In this document: piece after piece, positions 26,860 through 34,400 of the stretch | How the letters are laid out: each line of letters opens with the position of its first letter | Position numbering within the stretch: the stretch's first letter is position 1 | From: Pasteurella dagmatis | GTDB taxonomy: Bacteria > Pseudomonadota > Gammaproteobacteria > Enterobacterales > Pasteurellaceae | Assembly: GCF_900186835.1 (NCBI RefSeq) | Contig: NZ_LT906448.1 | Coordinates: forward strand, 1,054,001 to 1,118,000 | DNA length: 64,000 nt | Direction: 5' to 3' | Notes under the pieces: generated by a model | Databases searched by the model: none | Told to the model about the DNA's origin: nothing | Seen by the model: the letters and a program-made list of their open reading frames with translations, nothing else | Position numbers and translations under genes: made by a program

Positions 26860-26950
26860 TTAAAACACCTCCATCGCTATTTGCAGGTCTAACCAACCTA
26901 GGTAATGAAAGATTAACAGGATTTTTAATATCCACTCCCTTAAACATCAT
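26843..26950 (-). pseudogene. Toxin tail remnant (NLSLPRLV type)
   Basis: 34 codons: MMFKGVDIKNPVNLSLPRLV then RPANSDGGVLNDKAF and a stop inside the lipoprotein gene. The ATG overlaps the stop of the upstream immunity gene (ATGA). It resembles the remnant at 25891-25960. Confidence 0.5.
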
Positions 26951-27262
26951 CTAATAAAAACAGAAAATTCTGGATAAATTGACAACTCAATTTGCATGCA
27001 TTCTAAAAAAAATGATATAAAATTACCATTCTCATCTAATAAAATACTTTTTAAATTTTCTTTATATAAGTCAAAACATATCTTATTTCCATGATAAATA
27101 ATAATACGCAAAGAATTTATGCTTCTATCAAAGCTTAAATTTAACTTTATAGTTTTATCTTTATTATAAAAAAAAACAAGTTTGAATAAACTCTTCAATT
27201 TCACAATCACAACCATACATTGAAATAAACTCATTGCAATTGGGTATATCATATACATACAT
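26947..27262 (-). pseudogene. Probable immunity gene of the frameshifted tip, itself frameshifted
   Basis: ATG at 27262 follows GGAGGAAATTAAAA and reads MYVYDIPNCNEFISMYGC...EEFIQTCFFL, stop. A T9 tract sits at the break: with eight T the frame runs on through YNKDKTIKLNLSFDRSINSL to FSVFIR at 26947, giving about 104 residues. The second frame alone is also open from a weak start at 27258, but the good ribosome site belongs to the first. Soluble protein, no signal. Family not recognised. Confidence 0.6.
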
Positions 27263-27264
27263 TT

Positions 27265-28051
27265 TTAATTTCCTCCTTTCAAAATTGTAGTTATAAATCT
27301 TCGTGAACCATCATTCATGACTTCAAAAGTCACTTCTATTTTTCTTATTCCCCCCACTACCTATTATAATACTTTCTCTAATCTCAAAATTTTGATGTTT
27401 TCCATTAATATTTTTAGAAAAAGACTCTTTAACATATACTTTATCAGATAACATTTTTTCCAATGTTTTTTCTATTATATTTCTACCTCTTTGATCATTA
27501 TAAATACCAATACTAGATAATTGCTGCTTATTTTGAAAAGCACGTGATGAGTTATGAATATCAAATCTAACATTTCCAAATAAATAATCATACTTACTTT
27601 TATCAAAAATCAGTTTAGGTGGATTAATTGATTTAATTTTACTATTGATATTTTCATTTAATAAAAAATTAAAACCACTACGATTCCGCCCAAGATTCGC
27701 ATTATCTTGTACATAATCTAATTGCTTCGCTACCTCACGTTGATACTTCAATGCCTCTGCACTATTACCTAATCGCTCCGCTTCCTTCGCTTTTTGTAGT
27801 GCGGACTTAGCCTTTTTTAAAGGCTTTGTCACAGCTTCCGTGCCAGGTACAATACTAATAAAGGCTAAAGCATAATCAATCCCATCCTCTGCTTCAGCAA
27901 AGGATTTTATATCTCCAACTATTGGCGTAAAGTCTGCTAAAAATAATGCAACATCTCCTGTATTTCTTAAACCCTCGACCAATTCAGGATGTTCTTTCGC
28001 AAATCGTTCTATCGCTTGCCGAGTTGCTTCATCTGCCTTCTCCTGCCCCAA
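27265..28051 (-). pseudogene. Orphan CDI tip with pretoxin domain, frameshifted near its end
   Basis: Begins at GCTAGC with LGQEKADEATRQAIERF. A pretoxin region with ALFLADFTPIVGDIKSFAEAEDGIDY and SIVPGTEAVTKPLKKAKS occupies residues 30-90. The toxin part has KYDYLFGNVRFDIHNSSRAF and IGIYNDQRGR, a C-terminal type I know from many polymorphic toxins (YLFG...HN.AR..Q...L..IGI). The frame ends at 27323 as GGNKKNRSDF. A G6 tract precedes this; with five G it continues IRKIEVTFEVMNDGSRRF to 27265, matching the usual family ending. Mode of action unknown. Confidence 0.7.
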
Positions 28052-28191
28052 GCTAGCGCTCGTCTTTGACGAGTGCTTTAATCAAACCACACGCCAGTTA
28101 ACACAAACAGGATATCAATTACTCACATCATATCCACGATACAAAAACGGTCAATTTCTCAAAGCAAAACTTTTTGAAATTGACCGCACTT
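28052..28191 (-). repeat. CDI cassette boundary repeat, copy 8
   Basis: Full-length copy of the second spacer type (CCAGTTAACACAAACAGG on the plus strand), with hairpin, GCTAGC end, terminator and uptake core. Confidence 0.92.
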
Positions 28192-28283
28192 TAGGGTTGA
28201 TAAATAAAGCCCCTCGATATCAAAGGAACTCTCGCATCCGTTAAGATCGCATATCCGTCTCTATTAGAGAGCAATGAAAGACA

Positions 28284-28805
28284 TTACGAATACTTCTCCA
28301 TCAATTCATCAAATGATTTCAAACTATCTAAAAACGCTTCAAAATTCTCTGCTACAGGAAACAGTCGCATTTTCCCTGTTTTTTCATCATATTCATCATG
28401 AATCACTATACATATCTTAGGCTCATCACCTTTTGGATCATCACGATAATCAAAACAAATAAAATGTCCCTCGCCCGTACTACCAAAAGAATATACATGC
28501 TTATAACCATACTCTGTATTGTCATAAATATATTGTCTTAAAATATCTTGTGATGACTCATAACTTTTCGTGGAAAAACCATCAAAAGCAATTTCGCTTA
28601 TTACTTCTTCATCACGATACAAATCATGATATACAAAGCAATTATTCTTTAATGATATATTATTATGATTTAACATCAATTCAATATATGTTTTAGGAAA
28701 ATTAATATTAAATATATTTTCTACATCAGTAATAACTGATCTTTCAATTACACCATCATCATATAATATTTCTATATTTTTAAATTGCATACTATCTTCC
28801 TTCAC
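28284..28805 (-). CDS. SUKH (SMI1/KNR4-like) immunity protein B
   Basis: 173 residues (168 if MQFKNIEILYDDG is the start). The C-terminal half (YGYKHVYSFGSTGEGHFICF, YRDDPKGDEPKICIVIHDEY, AENFEAFLD) is nearly the same as in protein A at 19397-19918, while the N-terminal half is different. It overlaps the HNH tip B gene by 14 bases. SUKH proteins bind and block nuclease toxins in the cytoplasm; pairing with the HNH tip is inferred from order and overlap. Confidence 0.82.
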   Translation of the reverse strand: MKEDSMQFKNIEILYDDGVIERSVITDVENIFNINFPKTYIELMLNHNNISLKNNCFVYHDLYRDEEVISEIAFDGFSTKSYESSQDILRQYIYDNTEYGYKHVYSFGSTGEGHFICFDYRDDPKGDEPKICIVIHDEYDEKTGKMRLFPVAENFEAFLDSLKSFDELMEKYS

Positions 28806-29298
28806 TTAAAGCACCTTCACCTATATGTTGGACCGCATCATGAATACTTTTTGGTATTAGTTGCATATTATTCGGACTACTTTGCCCATTATGATGCCAT
28901 GTATATTTATTGATCTGAGCTTTTCCTGAATAAATTTCTTTTAACTGTTGATCTGTAAATTGATTTTTATTCACCTCTCCTCTCTCTATTGCTTGTTTTA
29001 GTGCAAAAGTTGCACTTTTCATCTCTGCAATTCTTCTAGATTCACTATTCGTCTCTTGATAATTTTTAGGTTTCTCAATTTTTGTCGTAAACTTCGATAC
29101 ATCATCAAATATAGGCAATCCCCTTTTATCATAAGGAATATTGGCGATTTCCTGACGATGTCCAAACTGATCCGGTTTCGCATAAATCTTAACCGCTTTA
29201 CCTCCTTCCGATTCAATGACTGATACCGCTTCTCCTGTATTTAATACTCTGTTTGTCACTGTAGAACGGGGTTTCATCACGACTGTTGTCGACTTCAC
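28792..29298 (-). CDS. Orphan CDI toxin tip, HNH nuclease (WHH type) B
   Basis: Open from the junction at 29391 (SGENIGNSSAKKSLYD...) to 28792; GTG 29298 is internal. Ends with YTWHHNGQSSPNNMQLIPKS and IHDAVQHIGEGALSEGR, the HNH-type active-site pattern. From MKSTTVVMKP to about residue 88 it is almost the same as tip A; residues 89-130 differ strongly, and the catalytic end is similar but not the same. Lacks start, signal and promoter, so it is a reservoir copy rather than a free toxin. Confidence 0.8.
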   Translation of the reverse strand: MKSTTVVMKPRSTVTNRVLNTGEAVSVIESEGGKAVKIYAKPDQFGHRQEIANIPYDKRGLPIFDDVSKFTTKIEKPKNYQETNSESRRIAEMKSATFALKQAIERGEVNKNQFTDQQLKEIYSGKAQINKYTWHHNGQSSPNNMQLIPKSIHDAVQHIGEGALSEGR

Positions 29299-29391
29299 AA
29301 CCTCTTTCTCAAAACCTTTCTCTATTTTATGACGAATTTGTTTTGGATCATAAAGTGACTTTTTAGCCGATGAATTACCTATATTTTCACC

Positions 29392-29532
29392 GCTAGCGCT
29401 CGTCTTTGACGAGTGCTTTAATCAAACCACACACCAGTGAACACACACAGGATATCAGTTGTCCACATCATCTCCATGATACAAAAACAGCCAATTTCTC
29501 AAAGCAAAACGTTTTCAAAATTAACCGCACTT
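29392..29532 (-). repeat. CDI cassette boundary repeat, copy 9
   Basis: Full-length copy, first spacer type, nearly the same as copies 3-5; includes uptake core and GCTAGC. Confidence 0.92.
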
Positions 29533-29566
29533 TTGCCGATATCCCTCAATAAGTCAGAAAACAGCA

Positions 29567-29947
29567 CTATTCCCGCTTTGGTGACCAAGGCTTGGCATCG
29601 GGTTTGCTATGCTTTTTCCGCCATTCTACACAAAGTGGTTTATCCCATTCCAATTCATTTTCACAGTAAGGTCCATCCTTCAAATACCAGCCTTTTCTCT
29701 CTAAACAAAGGTTGACTTCTGGATAATTGGATTCACCATCAAAGGGATCCATCCCACAAGCTCGCATATCCTTTTCTTTTTGCTCGAACCATTGATAAAA
29801 CCGTTCTTCTTCAGGGTATTTATTAAGATGAGGATAATCTGGTGCCCGCCATTTAAAATAGCGGGGTGGTGGCTGAAAACTCGCAACATCAATACATTGT
29901 GTTAATGACATTGCTGCCCCAAAAATAATCCAATATTTAATTTTCAT
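29567..29947 (-). CDS. Lipoprotein immunity paralogue paired with the orphan hydrolase tip
   Basis: 126 residues. Signal MKIKYWIIFGAAMSLTQC (Cys18 in lipobox), then the family blocks RYFKWRAPDYPH, ACGMDPF, NLCLERKGWYL, YCENELEWDKPLC and KPWSPKRE. Variable segment LNKYPEEERFYQWFEQKEKD. Its start overlaps the tip gene by eleven bases, as for a toxin/immunity pair. Same signal type as 25062-25442, but with a different variable segment, which shows recombination inside the gene. Confidence 0.82.
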   Translation of the reverse strand: MKIKYWIIFGAAMSLTQCIDVASFQPPPRYFKWRAPDYPHLNKYPEEERFYQWFEQKEKDMRACGMDPFDGESNYPEVNLCLERKGWYLKDGPYCENELEWDKPLCVEWRKKHSKPDAKPWSPKRE

Positions 29948-30728
29948 GCTCTATCCTTTGTGTCTCGTTGTTTAGCTCAAAAATCGTTTTTTCTGGTTGC
30001 ATAATTCTATTATCTTTATTCGTTCTATAACCATCAAATTCACATTGTTTTTGTCCTAAACCATAGCAATTATGTGATGATAATGAACTATTACTCACAA
30101 TATCCTTCAATAAAGTGTATTTATTTTTCTTTAACGTATTTAGGTTTATCGTATAAGGATTATTCCCAATAAAAAGCGAACTCCCCACGGTATCATGCTG
30201 ACTATTCTCAATCAGAATCGCCCCTTCTTTCGACATTCTATCCTCCCCTTTTCCTTGTAAATAATTCAAAATATTATCTGCTTTGCTCACATTCGCTGCG
30301 GGACCGACCATTTTTAAGGTTGTGTTGGCTAATAACCCTACGTTCTGTTTATCTGGATAGAGCGTTTGTAAGGCATTGCTGATGGTGAGGGTACCTCGGC
30401 TGTGAGAACCTAAATATAACCCTTGCTGACTATTGCCTTTATCTTTCAAAATATCTATCGCCTGTTTCACCGAATTATCCTCTGAAGCCGTCCATTTCTG
30501 ATAGCCTGCGATTAACAGTTCAGACACAATATTATTGGCTTTGGGGTGATGAACAAAATAAACATTTTCATATAATGGCGTGGAAAGAGTCCCCGTTTGG
30601 GCATCTCTGCCTGCGATATAGTTTTGTGTGGCAAATTTTGCGGCGGCTTGAATATCATTTAAAATGCCATTAAAGGCAACAAAATATTTTGTTTCTTGTT
30701 TACCTGTGTTTGGATCGGTATAAGTCAC
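29937..30728 (-). CDS. Orphan CdiA tip, alpha/beta-hydrolase-like
   Basis: 263 codons from an internal GTG; homology to cdiA extends up to 30914 (KDPERLEKL...). It duplicates CdiA from about residue 2303, nearly identical until NPYTIN, then diverges (LNTLKKNKYTLLKDIVSNS...) and ends IEHEN. Contains the nucleophile-elbow-like GSHSRGT and the SQHDTVGS phrase. At the junction the G5 tract puts the tip one base out of the common phase; four G would restore it. No start or ribosome site of its own, so probably not expressed as such. Confidence 0.8.
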   Translation of the reverse strand: MTYTDPNTGKQETKYFVAFNGILNDIQAAAKFATQNYIAGRDAQTGTLSTPLYENVYFVHHPKANNIVSELLIAGYQKWTASEDNSVKQAIDILKDKGNSQQGLYLGSHSRGTLTISNALQTLYPDKQNVGLLANTTLKMVGPAANVSKADNILNYLQGKGEDRMSKEGAILIENSQHDTVGSSLFIGNNPYTINLNTLKKNKYTLLKDIVSNSSLSSHNCYGLGQKQCEFDGYRTNKDNRIMQPEKTIFELNNETQRIEHEN

Positions 30729-30921
30729 CGGTTTTATGTGCTGGCGTTCTTGGTCTGACAGCTCATAAAGTTGATAAATATTGTAGCCTTTGCCGAGTTC
30801 CTTATCATAATAATCTCTTACATATTGTTTAATTTCAGCTTGATCCGTTATGCCTTTCTTTATTGCCTCTTCCCTACCTAGTTTTTCTAATTTTTCTAGT
30901 CGCTCAGGATCCTTCCCCCAA

Positions 30922-31062
30922 GCTAGCGCTCGTCTTTGACGAGTGCTTTAATCAAACCACACGCCAGTTAACAGAAACAGGATATCAATTGCTCACATCA
31001 TATCTACGATACAAAAACGGTCAATTTCTCAAAGCAAAACTTTTTCAAAATTGACCGCACTT
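30922..31062 (-). repeat. CDI cassette boundary repeat, copy 10
   Basis: First boundary after the active cdiA-immunity pair; second spacer type. The terminator part lies just behind the immunity lipoprotein gene, and GCTAGC opens the orphan hydrolase cassette. Confidence 0.92.
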
Positions 31063-31096
31063 TTGCCGATATCCCTCAATAAGTCAGAAAACAGCA

Positions 31097-31483
31097 CTAT
31101 TCCCGCTTTGGTGACCAAGGTTTAGCATCGGGTTTGCTATGCTTTTTCCGCCATTCCACACAAAGCGGTTTATCCCATTCCAATTCATTCTCACAGTAAG
31201 GTCCTTCTTTCAAATACCAGCCTTTTCTCTCTAAACAAAGGTTGACTTTTGGAGAATTAGACTCTCCATCAAAGAGATCCATCCCACAAGCCAGCATATC
31301 CTGCTCTCTTTGTTCAACCCATCGATAAAATTGCTCTTCTTCGGGGTATTTCTTAAGGTGAGGATAATCTGGTGCACGCCATTTAAAATAGCGGGCTGGG
31401 GGTTGGAATCCCTTACCAAAAGAGCAGCCCATCAGTAATATACTGGTTATACATAACAAACTGATTATACTGTATTTTTTCAT
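31097..31483 (-). CDS. cdiI: Probable CDI immunity lipoprotein of the active cdiA
   Basis: 128 residues, signal MKKYSIISLLCITSILLMGC with lipobox LLMGC (Cys20). Starts nine bases after the cdiA stop behind AGGAGG, so it is co-transcribed. Conserved blocks RYFKWRAPDYPH, NLCLERKGWYL, YCENELEWDKPLC; variable segment LKKYPEEEQFYRWVEQREQD; ACGMDLF. As a lipoprotein it would face the periplasm, unlike most CdiI proteins that act in the cytoplasm; this suits a hydrolase toxin acting on envelope lipids. Immunity is inferred from position and from repeated co-occurrence with hydrolase tails. Confidence 0.78.
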   Translation of the reverse strand: MKKYSIISLLCITSILLMGCSFGKGFQPPARYFKWRAPDYPHLKKYPEEEQFYRWVEQREQDMLACGMDLFDGESNSPKVNLCLERKGWYLKEGPYCENELEWDKPLCVEWRKKHSKPDAKPWSPKRE

Positions 31484-31492
31484 ATATCCTCC

Positions 31493-34400
31493 TTATGGTT
31501 TACTCACATCTTGGTTGAATTCAAAAATTGTTTTTTCAGGCTGCATGATACGATTATCTTTTTCATCCCTATAGCCATCTTCCCCACATTGCTTTTGCCC
31601 CAAGCCATAACAATTATGAGAAGAGCTTTCACCAAAAGCAATATCCCATAAAAGCACTCCAGATCCTTTATTTTTCAAGTTTGTGTTGATCGTATAAGGA
31701 TTATTCCCAATAAAAAGCGAACTCCCCACGGTATCATGCTGACTATTCTCAATTAGAATCGCCCCTTCTTTCGACATTCTATCCTCCCCTTTTCCTTGTA
31801 AATAATTCAAAATATTATCTGCTTTGCTCACATTCGCTGCGGGACCGACCATTTTTAAGGTTGTGTTGGCTAATAGCCCTGCGTTCTGTTTATCTGGATA
31901 GAGCGTTTGTAAGGCATTGCTGATGGTGAGGGTACCTCGGCTGTGAGAACCTAAATATAACCCTTGCTGACTATTGCCTTTATCTTTCAAAATATCTATC
32001 GCCTGTTTCACCGAATTATCCGCTGAAACCGTCCATTTCTGATATCCTGCAATTAACAGTTCAGACACAATATTATTGGCTTTAGGATGATGAACAAAAT
32101 AAACATTTTCATATAATGGCGTGGAAAGGGTACCCGTTTGGGCATCTCTTCCTGCGATATAGTTTTGTCTCGCAAATTTTGCAGCGGCTTGAATATCATT
32201 TAAAATGCCATTAAAGGCAACAAAATATTTTGTTTCTTGTTTACCTGTGTTTGGATCGGTATAAGTCACCGGTTTTATGTGCTGGCGTTCTTGGTCTGAC
32301 AGCTCATAAAGTTGATAAATATTGTAGCCTTTGCCGAGTTCCTTATCATAATAATCTCTTACATATTGTTTAATTTCAGCTTGATCCGTTATGCCTTTCT
32401 TTATTGCCTCTTCCCTACCTAGTTTTTCTAATTTTTCTAGTCGCTCAGGATCCTTCACTGGATTCCCGTTTTCATCCGTAACAAAGCCCATCATTCTATG
32501 TTCTGAAATAAACATTTTATGATATTCCTCATCCGTGAATCCTGCTGCTTGTGAAAGTAAAAACTTATTCACCTCTGTTTTTATTTCCACATCTTTCATC
32601 AATTTGTCCTTATCGGCTGTCTTGACTTGCTGATTTTCTGCCTGCGTACTTTTTGTGATTGCCTCGATCTGTTGCTGACCCGATGTGCTGGAAATATTAA
32701 ATTTACCTTCACTGATAACTGAATGGGTGACCGCATGATGATTTTCCGAGGCTTTTGCATTCCCTAATGCATTGACTAACAGCAACTTACTTGCCGCATA
32801 GAAATCGTTACTGTGAACATCATTGGCATTTAAACCAAACTTCAATGCACTCACATTTTGTTGATTTGGATTGGCGGCTTTAAAGGTTTCGCCTTTTGCT
32901 TCTTTTTCAGCTCGATACTTCGCATTTAGGTGTTTATCTTCGGCTGAAGTTTGATCCCGATTGACAGAAAATCCCCCCATCAATGCGAGACCGCTCGCTT
33001 TCGCATGAGAGTAATTGCGAATATCTGTAAAAGAAAAATCTTGTGCTGATAAACTATTTTTTGACTTATCCGCTTTAGAAACTATTGCTCCGCCCACTAA
33101 ATTGACTTTATCCGCTGAAATATTATAGCCTCGATCGCCTGCGAAAAAGCCAGACTGTTCTGTCACTTGTGCCATTTCACTCTGTCCTTTTTGTTGACTA
33201 AATGAGCCAGCCCCCCAAGCTGTGCCAAATGAAATCTGAGCTCGAATGTTCGCACCTGTTTGACTTGATGAGCTTGTATGATGGTCCTGTTGACTGATAA
33301 TCTCTAAATTTCCTTTTATATCTGCATCAATCTTATTCGCATGAACACTTGCACCTTTTAAGCTCATATCCCCATCAGTTTGTGCTTTAAAATGATTCGT
33401 CACCACATGAGAATGATATTTTTGGTGATCATGTTGAGCTTGTTTCCCTCTTTGATAACCTGCTTCAACATACGCATAGGCACCTGTTCCTGCACCGACT
33501 TGTACGCCTACCCCCACTTGTGCACCAAAATTAGACTGTTTACTTTTACTGCTCGCTTCTTCTCTTCCAGAATCCAAATATATACCTTGTTTAGATTTCA
33601 ATAACACATAGCTGTCAGGCAATATTTTCCCTGTTTGATCTTTGGTTGTCATCTCAATATGAGATAAATCAATTTTCCCCAACTCCGTATTAATAGAAAT
33701 ACCTTTTGAAGCATTTAATAGATTCCCTTGGCTTTGTAATGCACGTTGTTCATAACTTGATTGACCATGTTTAAATCCAACACCGGCCTCTGCTCGCAAC
33801 AAAGCACCAGACATAATAGATTGATAAGCAGAATAACCTTGTAACCCAAGCATTGCACCTTTTAATACTTTTAATCGACTTTCAGCTTTATCATCTTCTA
33901 CAGTTGATTTGGCTTCTTGAACAAGATTCGCGACATCTAACAATGGCGAAGAAACTTTAGCAAATCCACCCACTTTAGTATTACTGGTTTTGCCACTTGC
34001 TAAACTTACATTATCTTTTGTTCTGCTTATGACATTCCCTTTTGCTACAATATTCAGCTCACCATTATTTGCCATCACAGCACTGCTATCTTGGACATAA
34101 TCTTTTCCAGCATAAATATTCACATTGCCTTTATTGGAACCTATAACAGAACCCTTATGTAACGTTTGATTCGCATTTTGTCGAGACTTGTCTAGATAAA
34201 CCCCAGTGAATGATTCCGTATCAGAGATTTTTGCACTTCCAAAACCAACACCTTTTGACTTAGCCTGATAAGCATTTTTACTTTGAGTTGTCCCTAATTC
34301 AATATTATTGTTTGCGAATAGAGTAATATTACCATCTGATACTATATCTACACCTGATGAACGAATATCCTCCCCAGCTTTTAGAATACTATTTCCACCA

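Noticed and set aside
29437-29715. Plus-strand open frame across repeat 9 and the lipoprotein gene
   Set aside because: It is antisense to the repeat and the lipoprotein gene, has no ribosome site and no recognisable protein character.
17747-31062. Array of regularly spaced repeats as a CRISPR
   Set aside because: Repeats are ~140 bp, units range from about 0.7 to 3 kb, spacers are coding, and there are no cas genes.
17747-31062. Boundary repeats as integron attC sites
   Set aside because: No GTTRRRY-type core pair is visible at the hairpin and no integrase gene is in the window; only the cassette logic is similar.
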